The notes under the pieces: model-generated
What the model was told of the DNA's origin: nothing
The model's input: the letters and a program-made list of their open reading frames with translations, nothing else
The model's database searches: none
Translations under genes and position numbers: made by a program
Source: Microstegium vimineum
Lineage: Eukaryota; Streptophyta; Magnoliopsida; Poales; Poaceae
Reading direction: 5' to 3'
Length of the DNA: 64,000 bases
NCBI GenBank assembly: GCA_022036555.1
Contig: CM039120.1
Span: 33,443,716 to 33,507,715 of the forward strand
In this document: piece after piece, positions 55,863-64,000 of the stretch
How the letters are laid out: the number at the start of each line of letters is the position of its first letter
Position numbering within the stretch: the stretch's first letter is position 1

Positions 55863-56568
55863 GAGTAGCTAGAGAGGGCGTGGTGGAACTTTTTTTTCTT
55901 TTTTTAGCAAGTGATTTTCTTGCTCAGGCCGCGCGGGAGCGCACGAATTTTCCCATCGCGGCACGGCAGCTGGAGGGTTTTTTTCTTTTTCCGACGGCGG
56001 GAACTGGAATTGGGAGCTTGGATTTTGTGCATCCATTTGGCGCTTTATTTTATGCTCGGTTCCAGCAGGCCTAGGAGCACACGAGCAAATTTTTTACCCA
56101 TTCCTTTGTGTGTAAAAATACCAACAAATAAATACTTGAATCGGTAGGAAACAAACATAAATTATTTTTGACCAAACTCATAAAGTAAATTAAGAAAAAA
56201 ATATGACATAACTCATAATGTAAATTAAGAAAAATATATGACAACTCATAAATTAAATAAAGAAAAAAATATGATGCATGGCACTCACTCGAGCAGGGTA
56301 CTATGACTCGTTTTAGCAGGTGGAACCACATGCTATCTTAGATAAAAAGGTTCAAAAAGTTTAATAAAATAATTTGAGACACATCATCCATTTATTGATT
56401 TATAACATTTGGAAATTGGTCTTAAGACATTTTTTGTGACGTACATTTACTTATGTCACTAAGTTAAGATGCATCTAGAGAAAATGTCATAAACTAGTTG
56501 ATGTAATGACATTTTGACTTCATGTCATGAGGTAAACGTCATAAGATGACATATTTCTTGTAGTGATT

Positions 56569-56828
56569 AAAGAGAATGGAAATAGATTCCACTTAAGGGT
56601 ACCTGGCCTCATCCCTTGGATGTGGACACATGAACAAAGTTGTTCAAAGTCACGTATATGAGTATAGAGATTCTCGTCTTCATCCCTAGAAAATGGTTTT
56701 TCCTGAACCATCGCTATGAGATTTGGGCGAAGCTCATAACGAACGGCCAGAACGGCCTGAGATGATTTAGGTGGCTCCAAGCTAGCGCCCGTTGGAGCAC
56801 CATATTCGAAAAGTGGGGTTTGATCCAT
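56569..56828 (-). pseudogene. gag: N-terminal gag of the Athila-like element
   Basis: ATG at 56828. EYGAPTGASLEPPKSSQAV, then VQEKPFSRDEDENLYTHIRDFEQLC and GMRPGTLKWNLFPFSL, the start of the Athila gag domain. The coding sequence continues across the CACTA insertion at 52623. Confidence 0.82.
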
Positions 56829-56907
56829 ATGTGTATGTGGAATGAAAGGATGAAATCAAATAAAAATAAAATAGGGCCAAAGGGTACTAGTTAAAACAGC
56901 TACCGTT

Positions 56908-56924
56908 CTCCAACAACGGCGCCA
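56908..56924 (-). other. Primer-binding site of the Athila-like element
   Basis: The minus strand reads TGGCGCCGTTGTTGGAG; tRNA-Asp-type, 7 bp inside the LTR edge. Confidence 0.82.
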
Positions 56925-57371
56925 GAAAGCTTGTTGACACCAAAAGTGGCAAACGGAAAAAGACCGCAAGCATACGGTTGTTAAGTGTAGCTTTCACCGG
57001 GAGTATTCGAGGTATCGTATTTTCCTCAGGGAACAAGAATTGAGTTAACTAGGATTATGGATATGTCCTATGATGGATCAAAGGAGACTATGATAACTGG
57101 GTTGAGAGGTTCGATATAGCAAAGATATCTAACAAGGGATAGCTGGTTATACTGGCCTTATTAGCCCTTCTCTTGCAGGAGGCAACGGGATAGATCAGAA
57201 AGAGGACAAAATTCTAACCAGACCGTGCCGTCAAGTTGTATTGAAGCCCTACTTTTTAAGAACTTATCTGACACGCGTGGTGGAATACGAAGACTAGATA
57301 GAGTTGTCACCTTCTACTAGCATCCACAAACAATCCGCGTGATAAGCGGTTTACAAAGGTAAGATCTAGCC

Positions 57372-57386
57372 TAGACACCACGTCTA
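57372..57386 (-). other. Conserved LTR hairpin (copy 4 of 5)
   Basis: Arms TAGAC and GTCTA, loop ACCAC (plus strand), about 331 nt downstream of the TATA box. Confidence 0.5.
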
Positions 57387-57716
57387 CACTTATCTTACTA
57401 TTTTAACCTTGGCCTAAGATTAAAGCACTTTACTCAGAGCAAAGCGATGAACAAGCGTGAAAAGTTGTATAACAGCTAAACCAGATTTAGAGTACTGAAT
57501 ACTATAAAGAACGCAGAAGAAGTCACTTACAAGTGCTAAACCGCATCCGCTGAGGAAGAACTCCGGAGAAGATTCCAGACAAGCCCGGGGCTTTCTCCAG
57601 AAGACTTCCTTCACTCTCCTCCTACCAGCATAGCACTACTAGAGAGCTCCGCTAAGAGACTAAGGAGTAGTGTTTCTCCAATGAGACATGAATGAGAAGG
57701 GAGCTCTAGGGGTCTA

Positions 57717-57722
57717 TTTATA
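57717..57722 (-). promoter_or_regulatory. TATA box of the Athila-like 5' LTR
   Basis: The minus strand reads GCTATAAATAGACC. Confidence 0.6.
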
Positions 57723-58441
57723 GCTAGAGGTGGAGTAGGTGCTACTCCGGTGCCACGCCAGCGATCCGCGTCACCTTCATCAGCCACCGTTGGATCCAAC
57801 CGACTTCATAACTGCCATAGGATGAAGGGTGATGATTGCCACCATGTGGGGAGTGAGTGAGGCGGTTGAGGGGGTTCAAACCGCCATAGGGGTGGTCGGG
57901 CGACCCCCCCTACTGGCTTGTGGATCCCCCCTACTCCTTCTAGGCGGTGGCCCACTGGTCCGGGACCAAGTGGGGGCTTGTGGGGTCCTCCTATAGGTAG
58001 GCCGACCGCCTATAGGGGTCTGTGGCCCACCTCTGCCTTCTGGCTGCTGGTCCCACCTGTCATATGTGTTGGATTTCGGTTCTGAGTTGATTTGTCATGC
58101 TGATCTCATTGATGTGGGCCCATGGATCCTTGTGATGTAAATCTGAACCATTGGGATGAAACACACTTGGATCCAAAGGGTACAAGGTGCTCTAGAGGGT
58201 GGTTCTTGGATCATGGGGGCTTGGGAGGTCTAGCAACCCCATAGGGTGGTCAGCCGACCCCCTAAGTGGGCTCACTAGCTCCCAAAAGTCCCCACTTGTC
58301 ATTACCTGCATCAAATAGTCATGAAATATATGGAACTAGTTATTTGGCATAATATGTTCAGGTTATGCTTGTTTTCCTTCGAATATGAGGATGTTGACGG
58401 TATTTTGATGGTGACAAAATAGCTCATAATTACCGTCAACA

Positions 58442-58931
58442 TGCGATGCCTCGGACTCAGGAGAGTTGCATGCCTCCCTCCGCTCCTTGGAGGTGAGGGG
58501 AGGGACAAGCACCTTGCCCATTCCCGGTCCACCATGGGCCCTTTAGAGGCGCATCCATGTCGGTGTTGATGACGAGTATGAGCTGGTGTAGCCCGTGCTT
58601 GTATCGCCTTCGGTGGTGGAGATGGTGGCCTTCTTCACCCCCAATTGGCCAGTGGTCAGCCTTTTGGGAGTTACCGGACGCGTAGCTGGTTTATTCAGAT
58701 TGCGGCGAGGAGATATTGATCAGGCAATGCTCCTCATCCTCTCTGGGTGCCAGGAGGCGGTCGGCCTACCGCCCCCCCCCTTGTGGTGCTCGGCTAGGCT
58801 GGCGGCGGCACCATGGTAAGGGGAGCAACGTCGAGGACTTCGACGGCCATGGCGTCCGTGTTGATGGGATCTTGAGCCTTGGACAGACTTCCATCGAAGG
58901 GAACGAGGGGCATATTTCTTGGTGGAGCCAT
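58442..58931 (-). pseudogene. Extra env-position ORF, second copy, truncated and frameshifted
   Basis: ATG at 58931 (MAPPRNMPLVPFDG), 45 codons, then a frameshift near 58797. The second frame has GGRPTASWHPERMRSIA and the same in-frame TGA (58720-58722) as the first copy, then SISPRRNLNKP and GVKKATIS. The C-terminal coiled-coil part is cut off at 58442. Confidence 0.5.
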
Positions 58932-59399
58932 GGGGAGGATCAAGAGAGTGAGAAGAAGGCAAGGAGTTGTTATGGTTCTACTGGTTGTGAAGAAGAGCAA
59001 GGTAGGAGGAGGAAGAAGAAGGAGAGGGGGTTAAGAAGATGGATTCCAATGTTCAGCCCCTTCGTTCTCGCTTGGATCAAGATGAAACAGAAGGGGAATG
59101 TTGGTCCAACGTTCATGTGCAACAAGCACGTTGAACGGGCTCGAACCACGGTCGGTCGACCTCCCTTTGAAAGGTATGGTCCGACCGAGCCAGGTTTCAG
59201 ACTCCCACGGGTTAGGTTAGGCAGGTCGTGCAGTCTGAGGCTGAAAGGCCTTAAGACGAGGTCGATCGACCTCCTATCGGGGCCAATTGCACCAAAATTT
59301 CTCGTGGGAGGAGACAAGGCTAAATCTAGGCTAAGTCTAAGGTCAAACATGAACATTGACCAAAAAAGTTAAAACATGTAGATTTTAGTTCTAATTTGG
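58932..59399 (-). other. Spacer between integrase and extra ORF, second copy
   Basis: No coding signal. Empty site for the Tat-type solo LTR is near 59017-59031. Palindromes GGTCGGTCGACC (near 59150) and AGGTCGATCGACCT (near 59258). Confidence 0.6.
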
Positions 59400-60577
59400 A
59401 TTAAGAACAAAACCTATCATATCAATTTCTTGCTTAGGGGTTTCATGCTCATGGAAAACTTTAAGACGTTGGCCATTTACCTTAAAGATTTTGCCGTCGT
59501 TGTCCTAGAGTGTGATTGCTTCATGAGATGCGGCATTGATGATGAGGTATGGCCTTTCCCATTTGCTTTTCAGTTTTCCGTGACCGAAGAACTTGAATCT
59601 TGAGTTGAATAGCAAGACCTTGTCTCCTAGGTTGAATTCCTTGACTTTGATTTTGTTGTCAAGCTACCTTTTGGTTCTCTCCTTGTATATTCTGGCATTG
59701 TGATATGCTTTCTCTCTCCACTCTTCTAATTCAGAGATTTGCATTCTCCTAAATTTTCCAGCAGCTGGCAAATCCATATTCCACTTCTTGATTTCCCAAT
59801 GTGCCTTGAATTCCAATTCCATAGGAAAATGGCATGGCTTTCTGTATATACAAGTTGATATGGTGTCATACCAATTGGTGCCTTGTATGCGGTCCGATAT
59901 GCCCAAATGGCTCTGGTAGCTTGTGCTTCCAAGCTGTACCCATCTCATCATGGTCTTCTGCAGAATGTTCTTGATTTGTTTGTTGGATGTTTTTGCTTGA
60001 CCACTTGTTTGAGGATGGTATGGAGTTGCAACATTATGTCAAATCCCTTGATCAGTGAGGAACTGGTGGAAGCCTTTATCAATGAAGTGAGATCCCTTGT
60101 CACTGATGACTAACTTTGGGATTCCAAATCTAGAGAATATCACTTCATGGAACATTCTCTTTGAATTGGTTGCATCTGCTTTGCGGCAGGGTATTGCTTC
60201 TACCCATTTAGACACATAGTCCACCGCTACTAAGATATACTCACACCATTTTTATGGAGGAAAGGGTCTCATATAGTCGATGCCCCATGCATCAAAGAGC
60301 TCGACTTGTAGGTTGTTGGTGAGTGGCATGGCATCTCGGGCATTGATGTTCCCATCCTTCTGGCACCTTGCACATTTTCTGACATAATCTTGGGTATCCT
60401 TGTACATGGTTGGCCAGTAGAAACCACTCTGCCAAATCTTAGCATGAGTTTTGAATGCTCCATAGTGACCTCCGTATTTTGCTCCATGGCATCTTTCTAT
60501 GATCTTGATTGCTTCCTCCATAGGTACACATCTTCTTAGCAATCCATCATTGCATAGTATATAGAGGTATGGCTCAT
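59400..60577 (-). pseudogene. pol: Integrase of the second Athila-like element
   Basis: CARCQKDGNINARDAMPLTNN, VELFDAWGIDYMRPFPP, MDYVSKWVEAIPCRKAD, MELEFKAHWEIKKWNMDLP and VKEFNLGDKVLLFNS are seen across three frames. It is cut at 60577 by the solo LTR; the remaining N-terminal zinc part is at 62211 onward. Confidence 0.85.
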
Positions 60578-61239
60578 TGTTGACGGTCCTTAAATACCAA
60601 ATCCAACCGTCAACTAAACAAGGAAAAGGATCTATATGAAACCAATAACTAGAAATAGGTTTTATACTGACAGAATTCCATGAGTTTTAATGACTGTCTA
60701 TTTCTGCAGGGGGATATCAGGAAATATGGAGGATATACCCACATGTAAGCATTACATAGAGATAATTATCATCCGCATGAAAAAGAATACTCTAGAAGGG
60801 TCAAGAAGGCGCGAGAAGAAACGAGAGGTCCAACGGTCCCAGGGGCAAGGCACCCGCCCTACCCCCTAGGGCGGCCGCCCTAGGGCAGAAGCCAATCAGG
60901 CTCTACCTCGTGGACCCCCTCTCCACCACCTTTGAGGTTGCATCTAAGCCCTCCATTAAGGTCGGTTTGATCCGACAGCCGATGTTCATTTGAGGAGGCT
61001 ATACAAGCAAGGCCCCCTGACCCTGAGGAAAGAGCCCCCGAAGATCTAATTTCATTATTCATTATTCATCTCAATAGGAGAGGTCCCTGATCAAGCCCTA
61101 GAGCCACCACATCAACTATATCTCTAGTTTAGCATAGCTATATAGGATTAGAACTAGGTGGAGTCAATCTTCAATTGATTTCCTAATTTGTCAAGAGGAT
61201 TCTTGGTAATTCTCTTTCTAGTTCTTCATTTGTTCATAT

Positions 61240-61656
61240 TTGTTCTTCAATATTATGAATATGACTTTGCTCTACTTCATTATATTGATTATGACTTTAC
61301 TCTATTCGATTATGTTCTCAATTATATTGTTCTTAGTTTATTATGATTATATACTTGGCTTAGTTAGATCTGAACTATATACATGTTTACGATCATATAG
61401 CGTTTATCCATCAGTACTATGGGTAAATGATAGATATTGTGTAGGTGTGGTGCCTAGACCGTATTTATCTGCGATTGTACCCTATATTCTGGATCGTGGG
61501 GTAGATCGCAGGAGTGACAGTCCTATTAAGTCCTTTGTAGTCCTCCTCCCGTTTATAGGGCAGGCAGAGCGGAACCATTACGGGGAAATGATTGCTATGT
61601 TTCTCGTCTTCCTTAGTAATCTCACTATGCATTATTATAATCTTATCTCGCCATGA
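61240..61656 (+). CDS. Hypothetical 138-aa ORF inside the solo LTR
   Basis: Same length as the ORF at 8793-9209, with a hydrophobic N-terminus (MFFNIMNMTLLYFII), a conserved middle (VLWVNDRYCVGVVPRPYLSAIVPY) and the C-terminal LISP. No homology recognised. See the first copy for alternatives to coding. Confidence 0.35.
   Translation: MFFNIMNMTLLYFIILIMTLLYSIMFSIILFLVYYDYILGLVRSELYTCLRSYSVYPSVLWVNDRYCVGVVPRPYLSAIVPYILDRGVDRRSDSPIKSFVVLLPFIGQAERNHYGEMIAMFLVFLSNLTMHYYNLISP
61442..61456 (+). other. Conserved LTR hairpin (copy 5 of 5)
   Basis: Arms TAGGT and GCCTA, loop GTGGT, in element sense. The last pair is a T-G pair where the sister LTR has C-G. Confidence 0.45.
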
Positions 61657-62210
61657 TTGCAAAGTATATTTGCACTAATCATAATATGCTAGGTTGTATA
61701 GTTAAGAATGACTTAGGAAATATTCTCATAGTTTGTCCTAATTCCATGTTAATGACTTACTAGAATCTCTGTTGAGGTGCTTATCATTATATTATGTGGC
61801 TATGTATGCTGATCAGTATTTATCTTTTGTCACTATTCATTCATTATCTATACCTCATATAACATTTATCCTGTATTGAGAGAGACAGATGAAAACTCTC
61901 CATTACACATGAAGTGATACTCATTCCTCATTTATTCCATAGCATCCCTTCCCAGTGGTAAAAATATAAATAACGATACCTAGAATACTCCTGGTTAAAA
62001 TGCTACTTCGATATAATCTGTGCGCTTGCAGAAATACATTTATATTTATTAGAGGAGAAAATGCATATTTCAATACCGCATCTCTTTGCCATGCTGGGAT
62101 GACAACTTAGCTTAAGTGGCATGAGAGGTGGTTAACTATTTTTGGCACCGTTATCAAGAATAGAAATCTTTCTACTTTTGGTAACGACGTTAAGAGATGT
62201 CAACACTCAT

Positions 62211-63110
62211 CGCAGAGATGCACTCGACTCTCCTGAACTAGTTTCTTCATATTTTCCCCTGGTGGGACATGACCTGCGACCATAAAGTTGAATATGTTTG
62301 CATACCAGGGGTTGGAGTCTGTTACCTTGAGGAGTGTGTCATCTCTGAGGAAATCGTCGATGGGCAAATTTTGTGCCTCTTTGAATTGCATTCTAGACAA
62401 ATGGTCGGAAACAAAATTTTCTACTCCCTTTTTATCTTTTATTTCAAGATAAAATTCTTGGAGTAGCAAGATCCATCTTATTAAGCGGGGTTTAGCATCT
62501 TTCTTAGTGAGCAAGTACTTTCGAGCATTTGGAGAAAACTTCCATGAAATAGCATAGTCTTTTGTCACTCTTGGTCGTGCTTCATCTGTCTCTCTCAATA
62601 CAGGCTATGATCTGTATAGACAATTACTTTTGCTCCAACTAAGTAAGATCTAAACTTGTCTATAGAAAAAACCACGACCAAGAGTTCTTTTTCAGTTGAT
62701 GCATAATCCAACTGTGGCCCTGTTAAAGTTTTGCTAGCATATGAAATAGCATGATGCTTCTTATCTTTGGTTTGTCCTAAGACCGCATCGACAACACAAT
62801 CACTAGCATCACACATTATTTCAAAGGGAAATGTCCAATCAGGGGGTTGGATGATTGGAGCTCAGACAAGTGCTTTCTTGAGATAGTGAAAAGAATCTAA
62901 GCACTCACCATTAAAGTCAAAGGGTGCATCTTTAGCTAGCAGGTTTGTTAAAGGACGAGAAATTTGAAAGAAATCTTTGATGAACCGCCTATAAAAACCT
63001 GCATGCCCAAGGAAGCTACAAATTCCTTTGACATGCATGGGAGGCGGAAGTTATTCTATAACTTCAATTTTAGCTCTATCCACTTCTATCCCATGTTCGG
63101 ACACTCTATG
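62211..63110 (-). pseudogene. pol: RNase H, RT thumb and integrase N-terminus of the second Athila-like element
   Basis: DHLSRMQFKEAQNLPIDDFL and NPWYANIFNFMVAG (integrase N-terminal side), KYLLTKKDAKPRLIRWILLL, CDASDCVVDAVLGQTKDKK and the RT end near 62940-63000. About 84 bp at 62521-62604 are absent from the first copy and disrupt RNase H. Confidence 0.83.
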
Positions 63111-64000
63111 TCCTAGCACTATGCCTTCGCGAACCATGAAGTGGCATTTCTCCTAGTTTAGGACTAAGTGATTTTCTTCATATCTTTGTAAGACTCTGTC
63201 AAGATTCTCAAGACAATCATCAAAAGTCTTTCCATAGACAGAGAAGTCATCCATGAAAACTTCCATGACTTCTTCAATCATATCGGAGAAAATGGACATC
63301 ATGCACCTTTGGAAAGAAGCAGGAGCATTGCATAGGCCGAATTACATTCACCTATATGCATATGTTCCATAGGGGCATGTGAATGTGGTCTTACTTTGAT
63401 CATCGGGGTGGATTGGTATTTGATGATAACTCGAATAACCATCAAGGAAACAAAAGAAAGAATGCTTTGCAAGCCGTTCCAACATCTCATCGATGAAGGG
63501 TGACATGAAGTGATCTTTCTTTGTAGTCTTATTAAGTTTTCGATAATCTATACACATTCTCCAACCTGTAACGGTTCGTTGAGGGATCAACTCATTCTTG
63601 TCATTTCGAATGACTATCATACCTCCCTTATTAGGCACAACATGCACATGGCTAACCCATTCGCTATGAGGAACAGGGTAGATGATCCCCGCGTGCAAGA
63701 GTTTCAAGACCTCCTTCTTTACTACTTCTCTCATCGCATTATTCAATCTACGTTGTGGTTCTCTAGATGGGATGGCCTTAGGTTCTATAGGAATGCAATG
63801 CGTGCAAAGAGCGGGACTAATGCCCTTGAGATCTTGAAGAGAATAGCCTAAGACTGATTGATGCTTTTCTAAGACAGTGAGGAGCTTAAAGGTCTCTTCA
63901 GGAGAGAGTTTGTCACTTATGATCACAGGCGCCTCACGATCGTCATTTAGAAAGGCATATCTTAAACCAGCTAGAAGGGGTTTAAGTTCTATAGAGGGTT
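63111..64000 (-). pseudogene. pol: Reverse transcriptase N-terminal half and palm of the second Athila-like element
   Basis: The 192-codon open part (63348-63926) has SPEETFKLLTVLEKHQ, MREVVKKEVLKLLHAGIIYPV, GWRMCIDYRKLNKTTKKDHF, YSSYHQIPIHPDDQ. Further left, in another frame, FMDDFSVYG (near 63255) keeps the catalytic Asp pair. The sequence runs off the window at 64000. Confidence 0.87.

Larger units (their letters stand above)
52624..56565. mobile_element. CACTA (En/Spm) DNA transposon, non-autonomous
   Basis: 3942 bp with terminal inverted repeats CACTACAAGAAAT (52624) and ATTTCTTGTAGTG (ending 56565) and a 3-bp TSD ATT (52621-52623 and 56566-56568). Subterminal regions carry many short TGACAT, GTCAAAAGATGA and TTTGTGACA motifs in both orientations (52650-52850 and 56400-56555), as expected for transposase binding. 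No transposase ORF. The interior contains a GC-rich first-exon-like block and short exon-like segments on the minus strand. Confidence 0.92.
32902..58441 (-). mobile_element. Athila-like Gypsy retrotransposon, with four nested insertions
   Basis: Minus strand: 5' LTR (56932-58441), tRNA-Asp-type primer site, gag, protease, RT, RNase H, integrase without chromodomain, an extra ORF, long non-coding 3' region, polypurine tract, truncated 3' LTR. Inserted in it are a CACTA element (TSD ATT), Sirevirus D (flanks CCCATG), a Sirevirus solo LTR (TSD ACTAT) and a Tat-type solo LTR (TSD AGGGG). The uninterrupted copy at 58442-64000 confirms two of the empty sites. Confidence 0.88.
56932..58441 (-). repeat. 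5' LTR of the Athila-like element
   Basis: 1510 bp; minus-strand ends TGTTGACGGTAATTATG (58441) and GGTGTCAACA (56932). It abuts the extra-ORF region of the second Athila-like copy directly at 58442. Confidence 0.88.
60578..62205 (+). mobile_element. Solo LTR, Gypsy (family of the fragment at 8224-9870)
   Basis: 1628 bp, TGTTGACGGTCC...GATGTCAACA, with TSD CTCAT at 60573-60577 and 62206-62210. The first Athila-like copy has the empty site (GGCTCATCCCAGAG, about 38808-38821). The TATA region is degraded (CTATACAAGC near 60999). Confidence 0.92.
58442..64000 (-). mobile_element. Second Athila-like element (continues beyond window)
   Basis: Collinear with 35150-43000 of the first copy: extra ORF, spacer, integrase, RNase H, RT. 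Its 3' part (non-coding region, LTR) is missing at 58441/58442, where the LTR of the first copy begins. It is split by a solo LTR with TSD CTCAT. It serves as the empty-site reference for two insertions in the first copy. Confidence 0.87.

Overview
This is eukaryotic, plant nuclear DNA, almost certainly from a grass and probably a panicoid grass (inferred from the element families and sequence style, not from a diagnostic host gene). I find no intact host gene, no tRNA, no rRNA and no prokaryotic feature. The whole window is a nested pile of decayed transposable elements: Ty1/Copia elements of Sirevirus type, Ty3/Gypsy elements of Athila/Tat and Del/Tekay (chromovirus) type, a large non-autonomous LTR element, solo LTRs with target-site duplications (TSDs), and CACTA DNA transposon sequence.

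Layout, left to right. 1-8092: Sirevirus A (+), with gag, PR, INT, RT and RNase H broken by stops and frameshifts. 8093-9870: 5' end of a Gypsy element (-), one LTR plus a tRNA-Asp-type primer site. 9871-16150: Sirevirus C (-), same family as A, integrase region lost and replaced by a piece of another LTR. 16151-16975: remnant of a CACTA-type ORF with a 33-bp minisatellite. 16976-23808: complete LTR element with TSD GCAGG but no coding capacity. 23849-31062: Del/Tekay chromovirus (-), its two LTRs truncated in complementary ways. 31063-32901: internally deleted Gypsy element (+). 32902-58441: Athila-like element (-), stretched to about 25 kb by four insertions: a Tat-type solo LTR (36023-37262), a Sirevirus solo LTR (39630-41649), Sirevirus D (43672-52450, itself containing a Sirevirus LTR at 48772-50813), and a CACTA transposon (52624-56565) in gag. 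58442-64000: a second Athila-like copy (-), split by a solo LTR at 60578-62205 and running off the window.

How the parts relate. The Athila-like copies supply gag, PR, RT, RNase H, INT and an extra coiled-coil ORF in the position where Athila elements carry an env-like gene. The 6.8-kb non-autonomous element has no genes but shares about 1.6 kb of 3' non-coding sequence with the Athila-like element, including a covarying hairpin, so it looks like a dependent partner mobilised in trans. A second short hairpin, with a compensatory base-pair change, recurs in the transcribed part of the LTRs of three different families. A palindrome centred on GGTCGGCCGACC recurs throughout these elements. The Sirevirus copies show C-to-T stop codons in CG and CHG contexts, as expected from old methylated plant DNA. 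All positions come from reading the sequence by eye; junctions without a TSD are accurate only to a few bases.
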